From Alteribacter lacisalsi (GTDB taxonomy: Bacteria > Bacillota > Bacilli > Bacillales > Salisediminibacteriaceae), in NCBI RefSeq assembly GCF_003226345.1, contig NZ_PDOF01000001.1, positions 62,001 through 126,000 of the forward strand: a stretch of 64,000 nt of DNA. The letters are read 5' to 3'. How positions within the stretch are numbered: the stretch's first letter is position 1; every line of letters starts with the position of its first letter. The notes below the pieces were generated by a model, which saw only the letters and a list, made by a program, of their open reading frames with translations, was not told the origin of the DNA and made no database searches. Shown here in pieces: positions 8,286 through 15,347 of this stretch. Position numbers and translations under genes: made by a program.

Positions 8286-8316
8286 AAAATCCCCGTCTAT
8301 TATAAGTCGGGGATTT
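8286..8316. terminator. Bidirectional hairpin terminator
   Basis: AATCCCCG pairs with CGGGGATT around a 12-base loop, with A-rich and T-rich flanks. It lies 8 bases past the end of the minus-strand YitT-family gene. Confidence 0.85.
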
Positions 8317-8323
8317 TTGAAGG

Positions 8324-9220
8324 CTACTGGGCCGGCGTCATATGACGCTGGCTCTGATCGAACGTAAATCCTTCTCCTGACACTTCTTTCACATCGTTTA
8401 TTGAAACAAAGGCATACGGATCAATCTCATCAATGATTGATTTCAGCTGAACAAGTTCGTTTCGGTTGACCACGCAGTACATAATATCCCGGTTGTCGCG
8501 GGTAAAGCTTCCGCGTCCGGTCAGAACAGTTGAGCCCCGGGACATCCGCTTGATCACTTCATCGGAAATTTCCTCCGTTTTATCTGAAATAATCATCGTC
8601 GACTTCGCAGCGCTTGCTCCTTCAATTATAAAATCAATCACGCGGCTGGTAACGAACACCGTGACGAGTGTATACATCGCCATCGTAGTGTTCAAATGAA
8701 TGAGGGAAACTGATATGACAAACGCGTCAAACGTGAACATAAATCTGCCGAGACTCATGCCTGTGTATTTATTTGCAAGCCGCGCGAGAATATCAGCACC
8801 ACCTGTCGTCCCGCCTGCCCGGAAAATCAGCCCGAGTCCGGCTCCTGTAAAGACTCCGGCAAAGATGGACACGAGTATCATGTCATCCTGAAGTGGAAGC
8901 TGGGTGACCGGATAAAGTTCAAACAGACGGAGGGAAGCAGAGAGGGCGATTGTTCCAATAATGCTGTAAATGAGCATCACGCGTCCCAGGAGCTTATATC
9001 CGATTATAAACAGCGGAATGTTTAAAAGCAGGTTGGAGAGAGAGGGCTCGATGGCAAAAAGGTAGTAAAACAGAAGCGTAATCCCGGTAAACCCTCCATG
9101 AGCCAGTCCATTCTGCAAATTAAAATGAATAATACCAAAACCAAACAGCAGCGTACCAAAAAGAATAATCAGGATTCCTTTCAGCCGGATTCCTTCAAAA
9201 ACATCAAAAAGACGAGTCAT
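8324..9220 (-). CDS. YitT-family membrane protein with DUF2179 domain
   Basis: A 298-residue protein. About five or six transmembrane helices fill residues 1-205 (signatures NGLAHGGFTGITLLFYYL and RAGGTTGGADILARL, diagnostic of the YitT/DUF161 family). A soluble DUF2179 domain of about 85 residues follows (STMIISDKTEEISDEVI... NRDIMYCVVNRNEL... DPYAFVSINDVKEVSG), resembling a ligand-binding ferredoxin-like fold. AAAGGAGGT lies upstream of ATG 9220. Bacillales carry several paralogues (YitT, YvjA, YpjC and others) of unknown transport function. I cannot decide which one this is. Confidence 0.85.
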   Translation of the reverse strand: MTRLFDVFEGIRLKGILIILFGTLLFGFGIIHFNLQNGLAHGGFTGITLLFYYLFAIEPSLSNLLLNIPLFIIGYKLLGRVMLIYSIIGTIALSASLRLFELYPVTQLPLQDDMILVSIFAGVFTGAGLGLIFRAGGTTGGADILARLANKYTGMSLGRFMFTFDAFVISVSLIHLNTTMAMYTLVTVFVTSRVIDFIIEGASAAKSTMIISDKTEEISDEVIKRMSRGSTVLTGRGSFTRDNRDIMYCVVNRNELVQLKSIIDEIDPYAFVSINDVKEVSGEGFTFDQSQRHMTPAQ

Positions 9221-9428
9221 AGAGAGAATACCTCCTTTATTTTATGCTGAGCCCTGAATTTGCTCTGATTTAAGACTTTTTGAAGTATAACACAGGGGTA
9301 TAACCAACCCAACACCTGGCACGGCGGTTTTTTGAAGTGTTTATTTTCCGAAAACCGTAACCGTTTTCTTTCTCAAAAAGGTCTTGTGTGACTGGTTGTG
9401 ATCGTTTTTGAAAAAATCCAATTGTATT

Positions 9429-9470
9429 TGAATGAAAATGATTGATTTTAAAAATTGGAGCGGTTACAAT
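9429..9470 (+). promoter_or_regulatory. Promoter and candidate FruR operator of the fructose operon
   Basis: TTGATT (9442-9447), 17-base spacer, TACAAT (9465-9470). Two direct heptamers TGAATGA (9429-9435) and TGATTGA (9439-9445), ten bases apart, overlap the -35 box, the arrangement expected for an operator of a DeoR-family repressor acting on its own operon. Binding by FruR is inferred. Confidence 0.6.
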
Positions 9471-9500
9471 AAGCCTAAGGTTAGAAAAGGACGTGACATT

Positions 9501-10259
9501 ATGCTTACTTTCGAACGGCACGAGAAGATACTTGCACTTCTGAATCAGTCAAAAACGGTCAAGCTTACGGAGCTGACAGAAGCAACCGGTGCATCAGAAT
9601 CCACGATCCGCCGTGATTTAACGGATCTTGAACAGCAGAGAAAATTAAAGCGGGTTCATGGCGGGGCCTCTGTCCTGACAGGCAGACGCGAGGAGCCTTC
9701 CCTGCAGGAAAAATCACTGAAGGACCAGGATGAAAAGTCAGCACTTGGTCGGGCAGCTGCTGATTTGATCAACGACAACGAAACCGTGTTTATTGATGCA
9801 GGATCAACAACAGCAGCGATCATTCCTTTCATACAGGACAGAAATATTACAGTGGTGACAAACGGCTTGAACATCATTTCGGCGCTTGCGGGAACAGGTG
9901 TGAAAACTTACGTTCTTGGCGGTCAGGTGAAGGGAGGCACATACGCCTTTGTAGGTGCCGGAGCGCTGAATTCGATTCAGGCATACCAATTTGACAAAGC
10001 ATTCCTCGGGATGAACGGTGTGGACCCGGTATTCGGCTATTCAACACCTGACCCGGAAGAAGCGATGATCAAACGTCAGGCGCTGGCACATTCTGGTGAA
10101 GGCTATGTGCTTGCCGACCATACCAAGCTTGGTGACACAGCTTTTTCAAAAGTTGCCGGACTCAGAGAAGCCGTGCTCATTACTTCAGATAAAAGCAGTG
10201 AATCCATTATTGAAGATATTGAGAAACAAACGAACGTACAGGTGGTGAAAACAACATGA
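9501..10259 (+). CDS. fruR: DeoR-family repressor of the fructose operon
   Basis: The protein has 252 residues. The N-terminal DeoR helix-turn-helix (ERHEKILALLNQSKTVKLTELTE then SESTIRRDLTDLE) is followed by the DeoR sensor domain with the phosphosugar-binding signature (ETVFIDAGSTTAAIIPFI), and VLADHTKLG near the C-terminus. It stands first in fruR-fruK-fruA, and FruR regulators of this type respond to fructose 1-phosphate. ATG 9501 follows AAAAGGACGTGA; the open frame upstream to 9432 runs back into the promoter. The end overlaps fruK by 4 bases (ATGA). Confidence 0.92.
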   Translation: MLTFERHEKILALLNQSKTVKLTELTEATGASESTIRRDLTDLEQQRKLKRVHGGASVLTGRREEPSLQEKSLKDQDEKSALGRAAADLINDNETVFIDAGSTTAAIIPFIQDRNITVVTNGLNIISALAGTGVKTYVLGGQVKGGTYAFVGAGALNSIQAYQFDKAFLGMNGVDPVFGYSTPDPEEAMIKRQALAHSGEGYVLADHTKLGDTAFSKVAGLREAVLITSDKSSESIIEDIEKQTNVQVVKTT

Positions 10260-11182
10260 TTTACACAGTCACATTAAATCCATCTGCAGATTATTTTATG
10301 GACGTTCCGGATTTTGAAACAGGAAGAACGAACCGGGCGGCAGAGACTCAGGTTGTGCCCGGAGGAAAAGGGATTAACGTTTCCAGAGTTCTGACGCGCC
10401 TGGAAGTCAAAACGAAAGCCATCGGTTTTCTGGCCGGTTTTACCGGAACATTTATTGAAAACACGCTTAAAGAGGAAAACCTGGATACCTCCTTTGTGTA
10501 TACAGAGGGAATGACGCGGATCAATGTGAAGCTGAAAGCGGGAAGTGAAACAGAGATAAACGGTACGGGATGCCGTATCACTGATCGTGATCAGGAAGAA
10601 CTCTTTGGAAAACTGGGAGAACTGAACGGGAATGATTATCTGGTTCTTGCAGGCAGTCTCCCTGATGGGGCAGACAAGGGCATTTACAGGAAAGCAGTGG
10701 AACTTGCGAACCGGTCTAAGACGAAAGCCATAGTGGATACGGTTGGACTGCCATTAACAGAAGCGCTTAAAGCCGGACCATATTTAATCAAACCGAACGA
10801 AGCAGAGTTAAGTGACTTTGCCGGCAGGGAACTGTCGGGCCTGGATGATGTCAGAAAAGCCGCTGAATCGGCTGTACAGGCTGGAGCTGAAAATGTCCTG
10901 GTGTCGCTTGGAAGCAGAGGGGCTTTACTTGTTAACAGGAATCATGTGCTTTCAGCCCGGCCTCCAGAAGGTACTCTGGTTAATTCAGTCGGAGCGGGTG
11001 ATTCCATGGTAGCCGGTTTCCTCTACGGAGAAACGCTGGGACTGCCCCTTAAGGACTGTTTTGCCTACAGCGTGGCTTCAGGAAGTGCTACGGCATTTTC
11101 ACAGGGATTCTGTCATAAAGAACAAGTTGAAACACTCGTAAAAAGAGTGATTGTAAAACACGAAAGCGGGGAGGAAGAATAA
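10256..11182 (+). CDS. fruK: 1-phosphofructokinase
   Basis: A 308-residue PfkB/ribokinase-fold kinase that phosphorylates fructose 1-phosphate to fructose 1,6-bisphosphate with ATP. It begins with the TVTLNPSADYFMDVPDF start typical of FruK/LacC, has the first PfkB signature VPGGKGINVSRVLTRL, and the second signature VNSVGAGDSMVAGF with catalytic Asp249. It overlaps fruR by 4 bases and shares one base with the fruA start (TAATG), so translation is coupled. The operon context makes fructose, rather than tagatose, the likely substrate. Confidence 0.95.
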   Translation: MIYTVTLNPSADYFMDVPDFETGRTNRAAETQVVPGGKGINVSRVLTRLEVKTKAIGFLAGFTGTFIENTLKEENLDTSFVYTEGMTRINVKLKAGSETEINGTGCRITDRDQEELFGKLGELNGNDYLVLAGSLPDGADKGIYRKAVELANRSKTKAIVDTVGLPLTEALKAGPYLIKPNEAELSDFAGRELSGLDDVRKAAESAVQAGAENVLVSLGSRGALLVNRNHVLSARPPEGTLVNSVGAGDSMVAGFLYGETLGLPLKDCFAYSVASGSATAFSQGFCHKEQVETLVKRVIVKHESGEEE

Positions 11183-13086
11183 TGAGAATCACAGAGTTAC
11201 TCACACAGGATACTGTCCTTCTTGACCTCAAAGCATCAGCTAAAGAAGCCGTTATTGATGAAATGGCCGAAAAGCTGGACCGTGCCGGTAAATTGGCAGA
11301 CCTGAAGCTGTTCAAGAAAGCGATCAGGGAAAGAGAGTCGCAGAGTTCCACCGGAATTGGTGAAGGTGTGGCCATTCCACACGCAAAAACCAAGGCAGTA
11401 AAAGAGCCGGCAATCGCGTTTGCCCGTTCTGCGGAGGGTGTGGATTACGAGGCGATCGACGGACAGAACAGTCATCTGTTCTTTATGATTGCGGCTTCAG
11501 AGGGAGCCAACAATGAGCATTTGCAGGCTCTCTCCCGCCTGTCCACTCTGCTTATGGACGAGGACTTTCGTCAGACATTAATGGAAGCGGATTCAGTCGA
11601 AGAAGTGCTTCGTGCCGTTGATGAAAAAGAGAAAGAAAAGCTTGGCGCCGAAGACGAGGACAGAGCAGCCAGGAAGGGGGACACATCCGGGAAACCGTTT
11701 GTGGTTGCTGTCACCGGGTGCCCGACCGGAATCGCCCATACGTACATGGCAGCGGATGGCCTGAAGGCTAAAGCAAAACAGATGAATATTGATATAAAAG
11801 TGGAAACAAACGGATCTGACGGTGTTCGCAGCCGGCTCACGCAGGAAGAGATCGAACGGGCTGATGGTGTCATTATCGCGGCGGATACGAAGATAGAAAA
11901 GGAGCGGTTTGCCGGAAAAAGGCTGGTGGATGCGCCTGTTAAAGACGGCATCCGTAAACCGGAGGATCTGCTTAATAAAGCTGTCGGGGGGAACGCACCT
12001 GTATACAAAGGGGACGGAAGTACCGGAGCCTCTTCAGGGGATGGACAGGAAGACAGGCGCCCCGGTTTTTACCGCCACCTGATGAACGGGGTTTCCAACA
12101 TGCTGCCATTCGTTGTGGCAGGCGGGATTTTGATTGCCCTCAGTTTTGTTTTTAATGAGCCTGGTGCAGAAGAAACTCACTGGTTTGGAGATATTCTCAA
12201 CATGATCGGCGCAGAATACGGCTTTTATCTTATGATCCCGGTTCTTTCCGCATTCATTGCAAGAAGTATCGCTGACCGTCCTGGATTTGCTGCCGGTATG
12301 ATCGGCGGTTTAATGGCGGTAAACTTTGAGGCAGGTTTCCTGGGCGGTATTATTGCCGGTTTCCTTGCCGGTTATCTCGTACTGCTCTTCAGACGAGTAT
12401 TTGCTTTTATCCCGCCGTCACTTGACGGAATCCGCACGATTCTGATTCTCCCGCTGTTCGGGGTATTCTTTACCGGGCTGATCATGTTTTACCTTGTTAC
12501 ACCGCTCAATGCCTTCTCGCGGGGAATTGAAGGCTGGCTGGGCGGACTCGGGACCGGAAATATTGTACTGATGGGGATCCTTCTCGGGGCTATGATGGCT
12601 GTTGATATGGGAGGCCCGATTAACAAAGCTGCATTTACTTTTGGACTTGCCATGATTGAAGCAGGGAACTACGCACCGCATGCGGCCATTATGGCAGCAG
12701 GGATGGTTCCGCCGCTCGGAATTGCCATTGCGACAACTTTCTTTAAGTCCAAATTTACCCGTCAGGAACAGGATGCCGGAAAATCAAACTATGTTCTCGG
12801 TGCATCCTTTATAACAGAAGGAGCCATACCATTTGCTGCTGCAGATCCGGGACGTGTGATTCCGTCAATCATTACAGGCTCTGCTATCGCCGGAGGTCTG
12901 GCCATGCTCTTCGGGGCTGCGACACAGGCTCCGCACGGGGGACTGTTTGTGCTCCTGCTTGTGGATAATTGGGCGCTCTATCTGATTGCCATTCTGACAG
13001 GTGCTGCCGTAACCGCCCTGATGCTCGGGTTCTGGAAAAAGCCCGTTCAAAGTGCAGCAGATCACTCTCAGAAACAGGCATCTTAA
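11182..13086 (+). CDS. fruA: Fructose PTS permease EIIABC
   Basis: One 634-residue polypeptide carries all three enzyme II parts in the order A-B-C. IIA is residues 1-145 with phospho-acceptor His67 (GVAIPHAKT). IIB is about 170-270 with Cys180 in VTGCPTGIAHTYMAA. The membrane IIC domain starts near residue 295 (LMNGVSNMLPFVVAGGIL) and shows GGPINKAAF and SFITEGAIPFAAADP motifs. It imports fructose and phosphorylates it to fructose 1-phosphate at the expense of PEP through HPr. Together with fruR and fruK it makes a complete fructose utilisation operon. The length matches B. subtilis FruA. Confidence 0.95.
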   Translation: MRITELLTQDTVLLDLKASAKEAVIDEMAEKLDRAGKLADLKLFKKAIRERESQSSTGIGEGVAIPHAKTKAVKEPAIAFARSAEGVDYEAIDGQNSHLFFMIAASEGANNEHLQALSRLSTLLMDEDFRQTLMEADSVEEVLRAVDEKEKEKLGAEDEDRAARKGDTSGKPFVVAVTGCPTGIAHTYMAADGLKAKAKQMNIDIKVETNGSDGVRSRLTQEEIERADGVIIAADTKIEKERFAGKRLVDAPVKDGIRKPEDLLNKAVGGNAPVYKGDGSTGASSGDGQEDRRPGFYRHLMNGVSNMLPFVVAGGILIALSFVFNEPGAEETHWFGDILNMIGAEYGFYLMIPVLSAFIARSIADRPGFAAGMIGGLMAVNFEAGFLGGIIAGFLAGYLVLLFRRVFAFIPPSLDGIRTILILPLFGVFFTGLIMFYLVTPLNAFSRGIEGWLGGLGTGNIVLMGILLGAMMAVDMGGPINKAAFTFGLAMIEAGNYAPHAAIMAAGMVPPLGIAIATTFFKSKFTRQEQDAGKSNYVLGASFITEGAIPFAAADPGRVIPSIITGSAIAGGLAMLFGAATQAPHGGLFVLLLVDNWALYLIAILTGAAVTALMLGFWKKPVQSAADHSQKQAS

Positions 13087-13128
13087 TTTAGAAAATAGTA
13101 AGTATACTTCTTAGTCAGTAAACTAATA

Positions 13129-13346
13129 TTATGCGAAGCTGAAGCCAGCTGCGAGATTCCTGCGGCAGTGAAGAGCATTGGCATCTCGATTAAGCCCGAT
13201 TTGCTTCGACACAGCCAGCTTCGAAGCTTTGCCTGAAGAGGAAGAAGCAGGTCGGCCAGGCGAGACCACGTAGAGTGCAGCTCGCGGAGGCTCGCCGGCA
13301 CCGCCGCGGAAAGCGAGCGGATGGCGTTCAGCGGAGCTTCGCAAAA
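13129..13346. repeat. Family A repeat, long form with internal module (copy 2)
   Basis: Inverted ends TTATGCGAAGCT (13129-13140) and AGCTTCGCAAAA (13335-13346) match at 11 of 12. The outer parts have the family A words ATTCCTGCGG, GAGGCTCGCCGGC and GCCGCGGAAAGCGAGC. Between them sits an ~89-base module (13163-13251) that is over 90% identical to 23154-23243. Outside the ends, ATTTAGAAAAT occurs on both sides as a direct repeat (13087-13097 and 13367-13377). Confidence 0.8.
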
Positions 13347-13387
13347 CTGACGGAAGGGTATACTTATTTAGAAAATTTTAAAATGTT

Positions 13388-13416
13388 TTGACAGATTAAA
13401 AATTGGGTGCTACAAT
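13388..13416 (+). promoter_or_regulatory. Sigma-A promoter of the first S-box leader
   Basis: Consensus TTGACA, exactly 17 bases, then TACAAT. The S-box aptamer begins 36 bases after the -10 box. Confidence 0.85.
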
Positions 13417-13451
13417 TTTCCTCAATTGCATAACCTGAATTTAAATAATCA

Positions 13452-13564
13452 TTCTTTTATCAAGAGAGGCGGAGGGACTGGACCGATGATGCCCGGCAAC
13501 CAGCAGCGTTAAGCTGCAAGGTGCTGCTTCCTGCAAAGCCGCCGTGCTTTGGGAGATGAGAGAA
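13452..13564 (+). promoter_or_regulatory. SAM-I (S-box) riboswitch aptamer 1
   Basis: Shows the S-box conserved blocks: AGAGAGGCGGAGGGACTGG, CCCGGCAACC, GCTGCAAGGTGC, and P1 closing pairs between TTCTTTTATC (13452-13461) and GATGAGAGAA (13555-13564). In the family, SAM binding stabilises P1 and lets the downstream terminator form. The terminator at 13591 is followed not by a gene but by a second promoter and a second S-box. Confidence 0.92.
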
Positions 13565-13590
13565 GTCAGAAAGCATTGACTTGTTATTAA

Positions 13591-13634
13591 CTCTTCCGCA
13601 GCCTTCCAGGCGCTGGAGAGTTTTCTGTTTTTTG
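13591..13634 (+). terminator. S-box 1 intrinsic terminator
   Basis: An imperfect GC-rich hairpin between CTCTTCCGCAGCC and GGCGCTGGAGAG, followed by TTTTCTGTTTTTT. Its left arm (CTCTT) could alternatively pair with the GAGAGAAG at the P1 3' side. Confidence 0.8.
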
Positions 13635-13669
13635 CATCAGAGCTATTTCGAAAAATTCCAAGTTTATCA

Positions 13670-13698
13670 TTGACGGTTATGCGGTAAAGTGTTACTAT
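13670..13698 (+). promoter_or_regulatory. Second promoter, between the two S-box leaders
   Basis: TTGACG, 17-base spacer, TACTAT. It lies after the terminator of S-box 1 and 50 bases before S-box 2, so metX can be transcribed independently of the first leader. Confidence 0.7.
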
Positions 13699-13747
13699 TC
13701 AAAATAATTAAATTAGTAAAGTGGCAAACACAACTTAACATTTGATT

Positions 13748-13853
13748 CTCTTATCCAGAGAGGCGGAGGGACTGGCCCGATGAAGCCCGGCAACCAGCAG
13801 CAGATGCTGCAAGGTGCCAATTCCAACAAGGTGAAAGCCTTGAAAGATGAGAG
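13748..13853 (+). promoter_or_regulatory. SAM-I (S-box) riboswitch aptamer 2 (metX leader)
   Basis: S-box blocks AGAGGCGGAGGGACTGG, GCCCGGCAACCAGCAG and GCTGCAAGGTGCCAATTCC, with P1 formed by CTCTTATC (13748-13755) and GATGAGAG (13846-13853). An open frame runs through this RNA element but is not coding. Confidence 0.95.
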
Positions 13854-13868
13854 AGACGGTTACATAAG

Positions 13869-13901
13869 TCTCTCTGTCTTTTCAGGCAGGGAGATTTTTT
13901 A
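13869..13901 (+). terminator. S-box 2 intrinsic terminator
   Basis: TCTCTCTGTC pairs fully (with G-T pairs) with GGCAGGGAGA (13869-13894), then a run of T. When SAM is high it should stop transcription 50 bases before metX. Confidence 0.9.
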
Positions 13902-13950
13902 TTTTCCGGTGCAAAGGCGCAAAGCAATTTGCATGATGTGGAGGTGGATC

Positions 13951-15069
13951 ATGACGGTCAGGCAGGATAAAAAAACAGATTCACAGACAGGGACAGTCAT
14001 ACTGGAGGAAGTGACTCTCGAATCCGGCCGAGTGTTACGACAGGTGGAAACGGCTTATGAACGAGCCGGCAGGAAAAACGGAACACCAGTGGTTGTCTGT
14101 CACGCTCTGACCGGTAATCATCATACCGTCGGGACGGAGGAGCGGCCGGGATGGTGGCGGGGTCTTATCCACGAAGGCGGTTATGTGGATCTGAATGAAC
14201 ATGAGGTATTTACGTTTAACGTGATTGGAGGCTGCAGTGGATCAGCTGGTCCCCTTACGCGTAATCCGGATTCCGGCGCTCAGTACAGAAGTGATTTTCC
14301 ATTTATTTCAGTTCGGGATATGGTACACGTACAGAAGGCAGCGTTGGAAAAGCTTGGTATTACCAGCATTCACGCAGTATTGGGAGGATCACTGGGCGGT
14401 ATGCAGGCACTTGAATGGGTCACGCTGTATCCGGAGCGAGTCGGGCAGGCAGTCATTCTGGCGGCCACCTCCTCCCTGAGTGATTACGGAATGGCCTATA
14501 ATGCCATAGCGAGAAAAGCAATAACCGATGATCCGAAGTGGAACGGCGGTCATTATGCAGCCAACGATCCGCCGGTAAACGGTCTCGCCCTTGCCCGGAT
14601 GACAGGGATGATCACCTACCGTTCAGGAAGCCTTTTTAACCAGCGTTTTCACCGTGAAACGAAACACGGGCCAGGACAGTCCCACGATGAAGTTGCTTAT
14701 CAGGTTGAATCGTATCTCCTTTATCAGGGAGACAAATTTACAAAACGGTTCGACGCTAACAGCTACCTCTATCTGCTGAAGGCGATGGACAGTCATGACC
14801 TGGAGCGGGAAAGTGAAGAGACACTTCAGGAGAGGCTCGCACCTGTCCAGTTACCTGTAACCTTTATTTCCTTCACCGGTGACCTGCTCTATCCGCCGGA
14901 AGAGATGAAACGGCTGGCCGAGACCTTTGCAAAGGCCGGAGCGAAAGCAGCATTCTTTGAAGTAGACACCGTATTCGGCCATGATGGCTTTCTTACGGAA
15001 TACAGCAAGTGGGGGGACATCGTGCGCAGCGCACTGGAGAAACCGGCAGAGGAAGGGAAAGCCATTTAG
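13951..15069 (+). CDS. metX: Homoserine O-acetyltransferase
   Basis: A 372-residue alpha/beta-hydrolase-fold acyltransferase of the MetX family. It transfers acetyl from acetyl-CoA to homoserine, the first committed step of methionine synthesis by direct sulfhydrylation. Visible elements: the CHALTGNHH oxyanion region, the GSAGPLTRNP family motif, the nucleophile elbow GGSLGGMQ with Ser147, the acidic-residue region FTGDLLYPPEEM and the catalytic His344 in FGHDGF. ATG 13951 follows GTGGAGGTGG; the frame upstream of it is the riboswitch. It is controlled by two S-box leaders. O-succinyl specificity cannot be excluded by eye, but the following MetY favours acetyl. Confidence 0.92.
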   Translation: MTVRQDKKTDSQTGTVILEEVTLESGRVLRQVETAYERAGRKNGTPVVVCHALTGNHHTVGTEERPGWWRGLIHEGGYVDLNEHEVFTFNVIGGCSGSAGPLTRNPDSGAQYRSDFPFISVRDMVHVQKAALEKLGITSIHAVLGGSLGGMQALEWVTLYPERVGQAVILAATSSLSDYGMAYNAIARKAITDDPKWNGGHYAANDPPVNGLALARMTGMITYRSGSLFNQRFHRETKHGPGQSHDEVAYQVESYLLYQGDKFTKRFDANSYLYLLKAMDSHDLERESEETLQERLAPVQLPVTFISFTGDLLYPPEEMKRLAETFAKAGAKAAFFEVDTVFGHDGFLTEYSKWGDIVRSALEKPAEEGKAI

Positions 15070-15074
15070 CCATT

Positions 15075-15123
15075 TGGAGGCTGAGGCTAGACCTGGGAAA
15101 GCGTCCGCCTGGAGCGTAATTGA
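15075..15123. repeat. Family A repeat, right-end fragment
   Basis: GGAGGCTGAGGC, then GGGAAAGCGTCCGCCTGGAGCGTAAT: the right half of family A, degraded at its left, in the metX-metY gap. Confidence 0.6.
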
Positions 15124-15154
15124 AATAACCATCTAACCCAATAACTAAATAACC

Positions 15155-15264
15155 AACTCTTATCAAGAGCGGCGGAGGGATAGGCCCGATGATGCCCGGC
15201 AACCAGCAGCAGAGCTGCAAGGTGCCAATTCCTGCAGAGCGGTCAGCTCTGAAAGATGAGAGAG
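15155..15264 (+). promoter_or_regulatory. SAM-I (S-box) riboswitch aptamer 3 (metY leader)
   Basis: P1 arms AACTCTTATC (15155-15164) and GATGAGAGA (15255-15263), with core words GGCGGAGGGATAGG, GCCCGGCAACCAGCAG and GCTGCAAGGTGCC. I see no strong promoter between metX and this leader, so it may act on read-through transcripts as a second checkpoint. Confidence 0.95.
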
Positions 15265-15278
15265 GAGCAAAGTTTTTT

Positions 15279-15312
15279 GCACCTTTCTCATTTGGAGAAA
15301 GGTGCTTTATTT
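15279..15312 (+). terminator. S-box 3 intrinsic terminator
   Basis: GCACCTTTCTC pairs perfectly with GAGAAAGGTGC (15279-15305), followed by TTTATTTT. Confidence 0.92.
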
Positions 15313-15347
15313 TACGAAAAACCAAGATATTCGAGGAGGAAACAAAC

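Noticed and set aside
9350-9368. GAAAACCGTAACCGTTTTC as a CcpA (cre) site before fruR
   Set aside because: The arms are symmetrical but the central spacing and TG...CA ends of cre are missing. It could still be another regulator's site.
13780-13950. N-terminal extension of MetX through the S-box
   Set aside because: It would translate the riboswitch aptamer and terminator. The real start at 13951 has GTGGAGGTGG.
13748-15264. S-boxes as tRNA-like or T-box elements
   Set aside because: They carry the S-box GGCGGAGGGA and CCCGGCAACC blocks and lack the T-box GGGTGGTACCGCG.
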